Assembly: GCF_008727875.1 (NCBI RefSeq)
Contig: NZ_VTWS01000001.1
Location: 1,178,001 to 1,242,000, forward strand
Source of the DNA: Larkinella humicola
GTDB taxonomy: Bacteria; Bacteroidota; Bacteroidia; Cytophagales; Spirosomataceae
Length of the DNA: 64,000 nt
Direction of reading: 5' to 3'
In this document: positions 52,829 to 61,786 of the stretch, piece after piece
How the letters are laid out: the number at the start of each line of letters is the position of its first letter
How positions within the stretch are numbered: position 1 is the stretch's first letter
Position numbers and translations under genes: made by a program
Notes under the pieces: model-generated
Seen by the model: only the letters and a program-made list of their open reading frames with translations
Database searches by the model: none
Told to the model about the DNA's origin: nothing

Positions 52829-55800
52829 TTATTTTTCTGCTTCCCGTTCCTCCCCTTCCGCCATGACGCCTTCCACGTCTTCGCAGTGCCACATCCGCTG
52901 ACGGCGGAAGGTGGGCCGTTGGGTCGAGGCACCACCGGTTTTAGCCGATAACATCTTCTGAATCAGCCGGGCGCGTTCTTTTTGCAGGTCATCGCGCTTG
53001 CGGTCTTCGTCCTGCAGGTCGAAATAAACCGTGCCATCGATGATGGTTTTTTCGGGCCGGGCATAAATCGCCAGCGGATTGTTGTTCCAGAGCACCAGGT
53101 CGGCGTCTTTACCGGCCCGGATGCTGCCCAGCTTGCTGTCGAGGTGCAGGAGTTTCGCCGGATTGAGGGTCACCATTTTCCAGGCATCTTCCTCCGACAT
53201 CGCGCCGTATTCAACCGCTTTGGCGGCTTCCTGATTCAGTCGGCGCGCCATTTCGGCATCATCCGAGTTGATCGAAACCAGCACACCCGCCCGTGCCATC
53301 AGGGCGGCATTGTACGGAATGGCGTCTTTCACCTCCATTTTGTAGGCCCACCAGTCGGAAAACGTCGAGCCGCCGACACCGTGTTTCGCCATCTTGTCGG
53401 CCACTTTGTAGCCTTCCAGAATGTGTGTAAACGTGTTGACTTTGAAGCCCAGCGAATCCGCCACTTTCATCAGCATGTTGATTTCGGATTGCACGTAGCT
53501 GTGGCAGGTGATAAACCGCTTCTTGTTCAGGATTTCGGCCAGCGCATCCAGTTCCACATCCCGGCGGGGCGGCACGGCTTTGGCTTTCTCCTTGGCGTTC
53601 ATCGAGTTATACGCTTTCCAGGCGCTGTCATACTCGCGGGCGCGGGTGAAATGATCGAAGTAGACCTGCTCCACCCCCATCCGGGTTTGCGGAAACCGAA
53701 TCCGGACACCATCGCCCCAGTTGGCCTGTTTGACGTTTTCGCCGAGGGCAAATTTGATAAAACCGTCGGCTCCTTTCACGAGCATTTCCTGCGGAGCTTC
53801 GCCCCATTTCAGTTTCACAATCGCCGACTGCCCGCCGATGGAGTTGGCCGAACCGTGGAGCAGTTGCGAGGTCGTGACGCCCCCGGCCAGTTGGCGGTAA
53901 ATGTTGATGTCTTCCGAGTTGATGACGTCGCTCATCCGCACCTCCGCCGAACTCGTCTGTCCGCCTTCGTTGATGGAATAGAGCGCGATGTGCGAGTGTT
54001 CGTCGATGATGCCGTTGGTCAGGTGTTTGCCCGTTCCGTCGATCACCTGCGCACCCGCCGGTGCTGCCAGACTTTTGCCCACCTGCGCAATTTTTCCGTT
54101 CTGCACCAGCACATCCGCATTGGGCATCACGCCGTCTTTCTCGTTGGTCCATACCGTCGCATTCCGGATCAGCAGGGTCTGCGCTTTGGGTTTTTCGAGG
54201 TTCCCCATACCAATAAATGGATACAGCAACTTCCCGAACTGCGGGGCGGTTTTCTTCGCGGTATCCGCTTTAGCAATGGCCGTTGAAGAGAACGGTTGCG
54301 CCAAAACCGCCGTCCATTTTACAAGCTTGCCATCCGGCATTTCGCCTTCGCCTTTCAGCGTCGTACCGTCGCGGTAGCCGGTTAAGCGGGTGGTTCCCGG
54401 TTGTTTCTTATCAAGTTGAAGTTGCAACGAAATCAGGTCGTTCGTCAGGGCCACTTTCGGCGTCAGTTTCACAGTATCGGCCATCACGGCATAGTCCGGT
54501 TTTCCCGGTTTTCCGGTAATGTTCAGCTTCAGGTTGCTGCGGTCGCCGATGGTCAGGTTGTAGGTTCCGCGCAAATCAGCCGCATTTTTATCCGTATACA
54601 CATACTGCTTTCCCCGAATCCAGTTTTCCAGAACCACATTATCGGCGCTGAACAGGTTGTCGGACGTGATGATGAAGTTCGCCAGCAAACCCGGTTTCAG
54701 GCTACCGACTTCATTGTCTATTTTCAGGAGTTGGGCGGGCGTCGTCGTCAGTGCCGCCAGTGCCTGTTGCTCGGTGAGGCCGTAGTCGATGGCTTTGCGG
54801 AGGTTCGCCCAGAAGTCGGTTTTGTTCTTGAGGTTGGCCGTCGTCAGCGCAAACGGCACCCCGGCTTTCGCCAGCATCGCCGGATTGGCCGGGGCCATTT
54901 CCCAGTGTTTCAGTTCGGCCAGCGTCACGTTATCGGCATCCCAGACGTCCTCTACGTCGTAGGCTTGCGGAAAGTTCAGCGGAACAATCAGCGAGGCTCC
55001 CGTGGCTTTCACTTCTTCAATTCGCTGGTATTCGTCCCCGGCACTTTTGATAATATACTGAATTCCAAATTCTTCACCGATCTTATCAGCCCGCAGAACA
55101 CCCAGTTTGTCGGGTACTTCAAAAACAGAGGGGACGGTTTGCAACTGGTTGAAGGCGTCGAGTGACAGGTTGGACTCGGTCGTTTTCCCGGCTTTCTTGT
55201 ACCAGTCGGCGTCGTAATACGTTTGTCGCAACAGCGCCACCGCACCCATCGGCGAGTTCGGGTAGGTTTGGGTCGAGGTGCCTTTGCTAAATGAATAATG
55301 GCCCGAAACCCGGTCGCGGATCACGACGTTGTTTTCCCGGTCATCGGCGAGCGTTACCAGCACCGAATTACCCCGGGCAATGCCGTCGTGCGGGTGCGTT
55401 ACCACCGCCCCGAAGCCCAGTTTCCGAAGTTCATTGGCCTGAGCGACATTAGCTTTGAAAATTGTTCCGGCGTCGGTTTCGGGCTGAATGGCCTGGTTCC
55501 AGTTGAAAGCTCCTTTTTTGTTGGAGTCGTATTGCGGCACACCCCGGCCACCGGCTGGCGGAGTTCGCCGGAGTTCGGGCATCCCGTAGTCCGAGTCGAT
55601 GTCGACCAGGGCCGGATAAATGCGTTTCCCTTTCAAATCGGCCACCACGGTTCCCGCCGGAATGCTGACGGTTTTTCCAACGGCTTCGATGCGCCCGTTG
55701 CGGATGAGTAAGGTGGCCCCTTCAAGGGTGGTTTTTGAATCGACAATCAGGGTAGCGTTGGTGAAGGCATAAAGCCCCGGTCGTTCGTCGTAGACGCCAT

Positions 55801-55879
55801 TCCGGGGAAAGGTAACCTGCGACCAGCCGATCTGGGCAAGGCCCCAGGTCAGTATACCAGTCAGGAAAATTTTCCTCAT
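52829..55879 (-). CDS. Secreted amidohydrolase with two amidohydrolase modules
   Basis: 1016 residues with a signal peptide 1-20. First module about 20-430 (AFTNATLIVDSKTTLEGATLLIRNG... LTTTPAQLLKIDNEVGSLKPGLLANFIITSD), a lipid-binding-like beta insert about 450-560, and second module about 575-975 with TGKHLTNGIIDEHSHIAL (HxH metal motif), ITCHSYVQSEINMLM and SINSDDAEMARRLNQEA (Asp ligand). Only the second module keeps the full metal set. Likely periplasmic peptidase- or imidazolone-type hydrolase. Upstream gene of the pair with 51386-52690. Confidence 0.88.
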   Translation of the reverse strand: MRKIFLTGILTWGLAQIGWSQVTFPRNGVYDERPGLYAFTNATLIVDSKTTLEGATLLIRNGRIEAVGKTVSIPAGTVVADLKGKRIYPALVDIDSDYGMPELRRTPPAGGRGVPQYDSNKKGAFNWNQAIQPETDAGTIFKANVAQANELRKLGFGAVVTHPHDGIARGNSVLVTLADDRENNVVIRDRVSGHYSFSKGTSTQTYPNSPMGAVALLRQTYYDADWYKKAGKTTESNLSLDAFNQLQTVPSVFEVPDKLGVLRADKIGEEFGIQYIIKSAGDEYQRIEEVKATGASLIVPLNFPQAYDVEDVWDADNVTLAELKHWEMAPANPAMLAKAGVPFALTTANLKNKTDFWANLRKAIDYGLTEQQALAALTTTPAQLLKIDNEVGSLKPGLLANFIITSDNLFSADNVVLENWIRGKQYVYTDKNAADLRGTYNLTIGDRSNLKLNITGKPGKPDYAVMADTVKLTPKVALTNDLISLQLQLDKKQPGTTRLTGYRDGTTLKGEGEMPDGKLVKWTAVLAQPFSSTAIAKADTAKKTAPQFGKLLYPFIGMGNLEKPKAQTLLIRNATVWTNEKDGVMPNADVLVQNGKIAQVGKSLAAPAGAQVIDGTGKHLTNGIIDEHSHIALYSINEGGQTSSAEVRMSDVINSEDINIYRQLAGGVTTSQLLHGSANSIGGQSAIVKLKWGEAPQEMLVKGADGFIKFALGENVKQANWGDGVRIRFPQTRMGVEQVYFDHFTRAREYDSAWKAYNSMNAKEKAKAVPPRRDVELDALAEILNKKRFITCHSYVQSEINMLMKVADSLGFKVNTFTHILEGYKVADKMAKHGVGGSTFSDWWAYKMEVKDAIPYNAALMARAGVLVSINSDDAEMARRLNQEAAKAVEYGAMSEEDAWKMVTLNPAKLLHLDSKLGSIRAGKDADLVLWNNNPLAIYARPEKTIIDGTVYFDLQDEDRKRDDLQKERARLIQKMLSAKTGGASTQRPTFRRQRMWHCEDVEGVMAEGEEREAEK

Positions 55880-56414
55880 GAGGGGAATTAGTTAGGTGAT
55901 GAGAAAGGAAGTCAATGTTACAAATCTACGAAAGGAGTAACGTCATCGACCTATCAAATCAAACTAAATCCCCGCAATTTCCTTCCAGAATCAACTTTTT
56001 TACTCAGAAAACAAACGACTTATGATGAAAACAGGAAGCTTTAGGGACAAAACCGGATTCAGAAAACCACCTTTAAAAAAAACGAAGAAAAGCAATACCC
56101 TGATGATCATCTAATGTGTTTACAAATCGCCCCTAAATCCCCTAATTGATTGAAACAAAATACCCGCCGAAATGAATGTTTATCAGCCCACTGCTTTAGC
56201 TGTGGGTAAATTGAAACGAAACCGAATCATTCCGAAACCGTTTTAACGGTTTACCGGACGATGAAACCGTTAAAACGGTTCTGGTAGTGGGGGGGTACTT
56301 GTCGCTTTACCCACAGCTAAAGCAGTGGGCTATAAGCCGAAATAGCAATTCGGTGGTTTTTATGTTTCAATCAATTAGGGGATTTAGGGGCGATTTGCGA
56401 AGGTTACTTATCCC
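55880..56414. other. 535-bp gap without genes; right half filled by nested palindromes
   Basis: 55880-56122 is AT-rich and shows no ORF, RNA or clear promoter that I can support. 56123-56397 holds three palindromes stacked inside one another (separate entry). Confidence 0.7.
56123..56397. repeat. Three-level nested palindrome (A7 outer)
   Basis: Outer arms 56123-56156 / 56364-56397 (34 bp, exact, CAAATCGCCCCTAAATCCCC TAATTGATTGAAAC). Middle arms 56185-56210 / 56306-56331 (26 bp, exact, AGCCCACTGCTTTAGCTGTG GGTAAA). Inner pair 56235-56252 / 56264-56280 (AAACCGTTTTAACGGTTT and AAACCGTTAAAACGGTT), each also self-complementary. Confidence 0.9.
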
Positions 56415-57620
56415 TCAGCTTTTTTCTTTTTTCCTACCAATCACCGGGCACCGTTTAAACGGTTTGGTTCGATCGAACAGGTAGCGATACGTCACATGGG
56501 TTTTGACAATGGTCGAGCCGAGCTGGCTGACAAACCGCACCATGATGGGGTTGAAATCGCCTACCCAGTTCATTTCCAGCTCAGTATATTGAAAGGCCGG
56601 ATTGTGATCGGCTTCGTGGGGCATGCGGAGGGCGATGGCCGCTTCGAGTCCTTTGCCCTGGTGGGCGGGCGCAACGCCAAAAACGACCCCGAACGCTTTC
56701 CGGTTGGTTTTCCGGATCATGTGCCACAAAAACTTCAGCTTGCCGATCAGATCGAGCTTGCCGTTGACGTGCTTGAACACCTGGTTGAGTTCGGGCAGGC
56801 AAACGAAAAAGGCGACGGGTTCATCGCCGTAGTAAGCAAAGTAAATGATGTTCTCGTCGATGACCGGTTTCAGTTTCTGCATCAGCATTTGGGCCTGAGC
56901 CGCCGTCATTTCCTTGACGCCACTGTGGCCACCCCAGGCCGCGTTGTAGATGTGCCGGAATTGCTCAGCCGCTGCGGGCAGTTGCTGCTTGTCAATCGTT
57001 CGAAAGCTGTAGTCGGGGTTTTCGTAAATACGCCGGGCGCGGTCTTTCACGGCCTGCGACATCCCGGTCAGCTTGGACCAGGTAGTGGGAATCCCGAACG
57101 TAAACTGTTTGAAGTAATCCTGAAAACCGTACTCCTCGAAGAAAGCAATGTAATACGGTTTGGTGTAAGGCATGCAGTAATTCGGCTCCCGGTCGAAGCC
57201 ATCGACCAGCAAACCCCACCAGCGGTCGCGGTCGCCGAAGTTGATGGGGCCGTCCATCGCTTCCATCCCCCGGTTTTGGAGCCAGGTCCGGGCCGTGTCG
57301 AAGAGCAAAAACGCGGCCGCCCGGTTGTCGATGCACTCGAAGAAACCCAGTCCGCCCGTTGGTTGGTCATTATCAAGATTCGCAATGTCCCGGTCTACGA
57401 ATGCCGCGACCCGCCCGATGGTTTCCTGCTGGTCGTTCAGCAACACATACCGGACACATTCGCCGTTTTCGAACCGCTTGTTGCGGGCCGGATCAAAAAC
57501 TTCCTCGACATCCGTGTCCAGCGGCCGGATCCACTTGGGGTCGTTGCGGTATAAGCGCACCGGAAACCGGATAAACTCCTTCTGGTATGTTGCGTTTTGG
57601 CCAACCTCAATTACCTGCAT
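56415..57620 (-). CDS. GNAT-superfamily-like protein (large, two-domain)
   Basis: 401 residues. RFPVRLYRNDPKWIRPLDTDVEEVFDP and GRVAAFVDRDIAN in the first half and a second half with PVAFFVCLPELNQVF, FGVAPAHQGKGLEAAIALRM resembling an acetyl-CoA-binding loop (QGKGLE). Such proteins are common in Bacteroidota as uncharacterised GNAT-like proteins; substrate unknown. Monocistronic. Confidence 0.75.
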   Translation of the reverse strand: MQVIEVGQNATYQKEFIRFPVRLYRNDPKWIRPLDTDVEEVFDPARNKRFENGECVRYVLLNDQQETIGRVAAFVDRDIANLDNDQPTGGLGFFECIDNRAAAFLLFDTARTWLQNRGMEAMDGPINFGDRDRWWGLLVDGFDREPNYCMPYTKPYYIAFFEEYGFQDYFKQFTFGIPTTWSKLTGMSQAVKDRARRIYENPDYSFRTIDKQQLPAAAEQFRHIYNAAWGGHSGVKEMTAAQAQMLMQKLKPVIDENIIYFAYYGDEPVAFFVCLPELNQVFKHVNGKLDLIGKLKFLWHMIRKTNRKAFGVVFGVAPAHQGKGLEAAIALRMPHEADHNPAFQYTELEMNWVGDFNPIMVRFVSQLGSTIVKTHVTYRYLFDRTKPFKRCPVIGRKKEKS

Positions 57621-57702
57621 TCAGACGTCGCATAATGGGCTGCAAAGGTAGGTATAAAACGGAGAAATGCCACCGACCGATCAATGTGATTGGCATCGCT
57701 TT

Positions 57703-58506
57703 TCAATACCGCTCTTTCAACAAATTCATCATGAACACATTGACTTCCCACTGATTCACGACCGGCATTTGGGTATACGGCAGCGTGGGCAAATATGGCG
57801 CGGGGCCAAACTCGGTGGTGACGGTCAGGACGGTTTGGTTTTCGCGGTGTATGCCCACAACCTGATCCCACCAGTTCAGGTGTGCCTGCAACGCATCGGC
57901 CCATTCCGGGGCGCGGGGGTCGTTGACCTGCGGCCCTTCGGGATGCCCCACCCGGCTGTGAATGTGGTCAGTATGCCGAATGGCGAGTTTAACGGCGTCC
58001 TCCTGGTTTTCGAGCAGCGATTCGTGGACGTTGCACCAGTGGGAAATGTCGAGGGCAAGCCGGATGTCAGGGAGTTTTTGCAGGTAATCCCGGGCAATGT
58101 GAGCCGCAAACAGGGCTTTTCCCCGGTGGGTTTCGTGCGTGATCCGAACACCGGTTTCCGCCGTAATCCGGTCGGCGAGTTCAAAGAGCCGACGGTTCTG
58201 TTCGAAGGCAAAAAAGTCTTTCCCCGTCTGGCAATTGATGAATACCGGCCGGGCGTCGATCAGGTGGCGCAGGTACTTTTCGTAATTGGCCGCGTGCGTG
58301 TCCAGATCGGATTCCAACGATTGCCAGTATTGCCCGATCAAGGCCAAACCGTGTTTCGCCAGACTATCGAGAATGGCGTTTTTCTCGCCGGTTTCGAATG
58401 GCAGCGCCATTTCGACACCGGCGTATCCCGCGGCTTTCACGTTCCGGCAAAACTGATCGAAGGGCAGTGTATTTCCCCAGGCAGGGGCAAAAAATTGGAG
58501 GGTCAT
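57703..58506 (-). CDS. Sugar phosphate isomerase/epimerase (xylose isomerase-like TIM barrel)
   Basis: 267 residues from ATG 58506 (MTLQFFAPAWGN); a TTG 12 bp upstream is less likely. AAGYAGVEMALPFE, INCQTGKDFF, THRGKALFAAHIARDYLQKLPDIRLALDISHWCNVHE and HSRVGHPEGPQVNDPRAP are typical AP endonuclease 2-fold motifs with metal-binding Glu/Asp/His. Likely isomerises a keto sugar. The cluster context (Gfo/Idh, DUF1080, phytanoyl dioxygenase) supports carbohydrate catabolism. Confidence 0.87.
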   Translation of the reverse strand: MTLQFFAPAWGNTLPFDQFCRNVKAAGYAGVEMALPFETGEKNAILDSLAKHGLALIGQYWQSLESDLDTHAANYEKYLRHLIDARPVFINCQTGKDFFAFEQNRRLFELADRITAETGVRITHETHRGKALFAAHIARDYLQKLPDIRLALDISHWCNVHESLLENQEDAVKLAIRHTDHIHSRVGHPEGPQVNDPRAPEWADALQAHLNWWDQVVGIHRENQTVLTVTTEFGPAPYLPTLPYTQMPVVNQWEVNVFMMNLLKERY

Positions 58507-58536
58507 TTTTTTAGACAAGAGACGTTAGAGTAGCCA

Positions 58537-58623
58537 CTTTCGCCCCTAAATCCCCTGAAGGGGACTTGGACGCAGCTTAATCTGGATGCTGAAAGTCCCC
58601 TTCAGGGGATTTAGGGGCGAAAG
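58537..58623. repeat. CCCCTAAAGGGG-family palindrome A8, perfect 31-bp arms
   Basis: Arms 58537-58567 and 58593-58623 exact reverse complements (CTTTCGCCCCTAAATCCCCT GAAGGGGACTT), the core changed to CCCCTGAAGGGG; paired changes in both arms keep the stem intact. Confidence 0.92.
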
Positions 58624-58638
58624 CGATGAAATAATTAC

Positions 58639-59430
58639 CTATCTTTTCACCAAAAAATCCGCCGTTTCCGAAATACCGGCTTCGGTTTCGGCCAGCAGAT
58701 CGCCGTCGAAAGACTCGATGGGTATGTAGCTGCTTTCGTGAACGTCCTTATACGGTTTGTTACTCGCGAGGTTATACGCCGTGATGATCGACCAGCGGGG
58801 TTTGTCGGACAAGTTGGCCGCTGACGCGTGCAGCGTGTTGCAGTGAAAAAACGCCGTGTCGCCGGGCTCCATTTCCAGGTATTCCAGCGGCATGATTTTC
58901 AACGCTTCGTTCACTTTTTCCATGTCTGCGCCTACCTGCTCACCGGAAAAACCGTGTTCGACCCGGCCCATTTTGTGCGAGCCTTTGATCATCTGCAAGC
59001 AGCCGTTTTCCTTCGTCGCGGGTGTCAGTGCCGTCAGCACGGAGAGCATGTCGGGAAACAGAAATCCGTTGTTTTTATACCAGTAACCATAATCCTGGTG
59101 CCACTCCCACGCCCCGCCGGTTCGCGGTTCTTTCTGCATCAGTTTGGAGTGGTAATGGGCCGCCCGCCCGCCCAGAATCTGCTCCACGCCTTCCACAATC
59201 CGTGCCGACCGGGCAAACTTGCTGTATAAACTCTCATCGAGCGCATACCACAACGCCAGTTTGGTTTTCATGCCCGAGGCATCGACGCGGTCGTAGGTCT
59301 TGGTACTCAACACCGTATCGCCCACGGCCAGGCTGTAAAGCCGTTCCACTTCGGCTTCGGTAAACAGATTTCGTACGACCACGTAGCCGTCGCGCTGGTA
59401 AGTCTGGAGGTGTTCGCTGGTAAAAGGCAT
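58639..59430 (-). CDS. Phytanoyl-CoA dioxygenase family protein
   Basis: 263 residues. Iron ligands: HxD in EWHQDYGYW and the distal His in FFHCNTLHASAANLSDKPRW, with the 2-oxoglutarate-binding Arg (PRWSIITAYN). These non-heme Fe(II)/2OG oxygenases hydroxylate small organics; in this gene neighbourhood a sugar- or osmolyte-like substrate is conceivable. Same strand as its neighbours, 61-bp gap to the next gene upstream. Confidence 0.88.
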   Translation of the reverse strand: MPFTSEHLQTYQRDGYVVVRNLFTEAEVERLYSLAVGDTVLSTKTYDRVDASGMKTKLALWYALDESLYSKFARSARIVEGVEQILGGRAAHYHSKLMQKEPRTGGAWEWHQDYGYWYKNNGFLFPDMLSVLTALTPATKENGCLQMIKGSHKMGRVEHGFSGEQVGADMEKVNEALKIMPLEYLEMEPGDTAFFHCNTLHASAANLSDKPRWSIITAYNLASNKPYKDVHESSYIPIESFDGDLLAETEAGISETADFLVKR

Positions 59431-59491
59431 GGTTGTATGGGTGATGATAGAGATGAGAAAAGAGAGAAAAGACTAAAAATCGGAGACGGTT

Positions 59492-60397
59492 TCAGCGCCG
59501 GGCCATACGGGATTGAAACTGCTGCCAGGCCGCCATCGTATTCCGCAGGTTGGTGGGTTTGTCGCCTTTCATGGCGTAACACTGCACACCGATCGGTCCG
59601 CGAAAACCCAGTTCCTGAACCGCATACCGAACCAGTTCGTAGGTATCGAAACTACCCGTTCCCAGCGGCAGAATGTACTGATTCCAGACGCCCGTTGGGC
59701 CGTTGTCCATGCCGGCGGCATCCACATCGTTTGCTCCGCTGATGGTGATCATTTTCAGGTGCGGTTTCAGGGTCGTCAGCAAGCCTTTCCAGTCGCTCCG
59801 ACTGGCTTTGGGCGTCGTGGCCAGCCAGTGGCAGAGGTTGAACGTCAGCCCGACGTTGGGCCGGTCGATCTGCTGAACCAGCCGCAGTGCGTGGTCGATT
59901 TTTTCGACATAAAAGCTGACGTGCGGATAAACCGCCACCTGCAAGTTGGCCGCTTTGGCCCACTCACCCATCTGCCGCAGTTGACTGACCACGATGGAGT
60001 CTGCGGTAGCGGATGGCGACGTAAACCGCTTGCTGTCACTGACAATAAACGGGGCCAGAATTGTTTTGGAGCCTTTCAACGCCCGGATATACGGTTCGAT
60101 GCGCGGGTCCAGCGTCGGCGAATCGAGGTTGATTTTGATGTAGAAATACGAGCCGGTAAAGTGGTGTTTGTCCAGCGCGGCTTTCATGCCTTCGAATGAA
60201 TCCAGGAGGTTGATTTCGACGCCGTCGTAGCCCAGACTCTTGATGAAAGCCACCTGCTGATCGAAGGTTTTATAGGTTGAATCGCCCCGGATGGCGTTGT
60301 GCAACACAAAGAAAGAATTCTGAATTTTCGAACCCTTCTGCGCCAGCACAAAACCGCTCAGCAATACCGCAGCGAAAAAAAACGCCAGTTTTTTCAT
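59492..60397 (-). CDS. Secreted sugar phosphate isomerase/epimerase
   Basis: 301 residues with signal peptide (FFAAVLLSGFVLAQ), unusual for a fold better known from cytoplasmic enzymes but common in Bacteroidota keto-sugar clusters. IKSLGYDGVEINLLDS, VYPHVSFYVEKIDHAL, LTFNLCHWL and GPIGVQCYAMKGD carry the acidic and histidine positions of the AP2 barrel. Probably a periplasmic isomerase or lyase acting on oxidised glycosides. 18 bp from the Gfo/Idh gene upstream, so the same operon. Confidence 0.87.
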   Translation of the reverse strand: MKKLAFFFAAVLLSGFVLAQKGSKIQNSFFVLHNAIRGDSTYKTFDQQVAFIKSLGYDGVEINLLDSFEGMKAALDKHHFTGSYFYIKINLDSPTLDPRIEPYIRALKGSKTILAPFIVSDSKRFTSPSATADSIVVSQLRQMGEWAKAANLQVAVYPHVSFYVEKIDHALRLVQQIDRPNVGLTFNLCHWLATTPKASRSDWKGLLTTLKPHLKMITISGANDVDAAGMDNGPTGVWNQYILPLGTGSFDTYELVRYAVQELGFRGPIGVQCYAMKGDKPTNLRNTMAAWQQFQSRMARR

Positions 60398-60415
60398 AAG
60401 TTCCTTCTGATGAGT

Positions 60416-61786
60416 TTACATCGCCCACTCTTTCCGCGCCAGCGGAGCCGCCAGTAGCGCATTGGCGGCATTGTTTCCGACAAACAACTCCTTCTCCGGA
60501 TTCCAGGTCAGTTTTTCGCCGATCTGACAGGCAATCAGGCCAATTTGCGAAATCGAAATCGTGCGGTGACCCACTTCAATCGGTTCCAGGGTTTTGCGAC
60601 CGGTTTTGACGGCATCCACAAAATCCACCTTGTCCCAGAGCGTTTTCGACAAATCCAGTTCACTCCCGGTCGGCTTCGATGTTAGTAAAGCGGGATTGCT
60701 GCTGCTGATGACACCGGGATAATTATCGACCAGAATCCAGCCTTCTGACCCGATGTATTTGATGGACGGTTTGCTCGTCGGGCTTTGCACACAGGTCATT
60801 TCAACGCCGTTGGCATAGCGGTACGTCACGGTGAAGTTGATCATCGAATTCCAGAGGCTCTTCGGAAATTCGCCCTTCCCCTCCACTTCCACCGGCCCCG
60901 AATATTCGCTGTTGTTGGCCCATTGCGCCACATCGAAATAATGCGCCCCCCAGTTGGCAATCATTCCCTGTGCGTAAGTATCGACGCGCATCCAGTTCGG
61001 TCGTTTCTGAAGATCGAAGGGTGTGTGTACCCGCATGTCGGTGTACGGCACGAAGGGCATCGGTCCCAGCCACAATTCATAATCCAGTTCTTTCGGGACG
61101 GGCATATCGGCCTGCGCCGGAACGGGGTCGGGGTCCGACGGAAACGAGATTTCGATTTTCCGGAGCTTGCCGATGCGCCCGTTCCGAACCAGTTCAACCG
61201 CCTGATTCTGGGGGCGAACCGACCGAAATTCGCTATCAGTACGGTTCACGACACCGTATTTTTTCAACGCATCGACCAGCGATCGGCCCTGATGCACACT
61301 CATGCTGAGCGGTTTTTCGCAACTGATGTGTTTTTTGGCTTTGGCCGCCAGAATCCCCATCGGCACGTGCCAGTAGTCGGGCGTCGAAATCATCACCGCG
61401 TCGATGTCCTTACGGGCAATGATCTCCCGAAAATCACGGTGGGTCGAACAGCCTTTGTAGGTCCCGCTGGCGGTTTTTTGGGCGTAATGGCTTTCAATGG
61501 CCGTTTTGGCTTTGCCCATCCGCCAGCTATCCACGTCACAAACCGCCACCACCTGCGCGTCGGCCACATCGAGCAGGCCCGGAATCCGCGCCCCGATGGT
61601 TTTGAGATCGGAACCCTGGAGGTTCTGTCCGTAGCCCTGGCGACCGGTTCCGATCAGGCCTACCGCAATGCGGTTGGAAGGGGCGTTTTTGCCAAACACC
61701 GAAGCCGGTACGATGGTTGGAATACCCACCGCTGACACGGCACTGGCCGCAACGGCACTATTTTTCAGAAAATGACGTCGGTTCAT
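60416..61786 (-). CDS. Tat-exported Gfo/Idh/MocA family oxidoreductase
   Basis: 456 residues. Twin-arginine signal NRRHFLKNSAVAASAVSAVG; Rossmann motif VGLIGTGRQGYG near residue 43; EKPLSMS (the EKP motif) and the C-terminal substrate-binding domain. Tat export of a folded NAD(P)-bound enzyme is typical for this family in Bacteroidota, where members oxidise C3 of glycosides. Overlaps the DUF1080 stop by 4 bp (ATGA). Central gene of the cluster. Confidence 0.93.
   Translation of the reverse strand: MNRRHFLKNSAVAASAVSAVGIPTIVPASVFGKNAPSNRIAVGLIGTGRQGYGQNLQGSDLKTIGARIPGLLDVADAQVVAVCDVDSWRMGKAKTAIESHYAQKTASGTYKGCSTHRDFREIIARKDIDAVMISTPDYWHVPMGILAAKAKKHISCEKPLSMSVHQGRSLVDALKKYGVVNRTDSEFRSVRPQNQAVELVRNGRIGKLRKIEISFPSDPDPVPAQADMPVPKELDYELWLGPMPFVPYTDMRVHTPFDLQKRPNWMRVDTYAQGMIANWGAHYFDVAQWANNSEYSGPVEVEGKGEFPKSLWNSMINFTVTYRYANGVEMTCVQSPTSKPSIKYIGSEGWILVDNYPGVISSSNPALLTSKPTGSELDLSKTLWDKVDFVDAVKTGRKTLEPIEVGHRTISISQIGLIACQIGEKLTWNPEKELFVGNNAANALLAAPLARKEWAM

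Noticed and set aside
52687-52951. Small ORFs with SPLGDLGA/SPKGDF peptides
   Set aside because: Produced by translating both strands of palindrome A6; not a real protein although such peptides may be annotated in related genomes.
52982-54286. 434-codon plus-strand ORF opposite the large amidohydrolase
   Set aside because: Antisense shadow of a protein with clear domains.
20494-58623. Palindromes as ordinary Rho-independent terminators
   Set aside because: Most lack a U-tract, several lie between co-directional genes or are nested in one another, and the arms are far longer than terminators need; a secondary terminator role remains possible.
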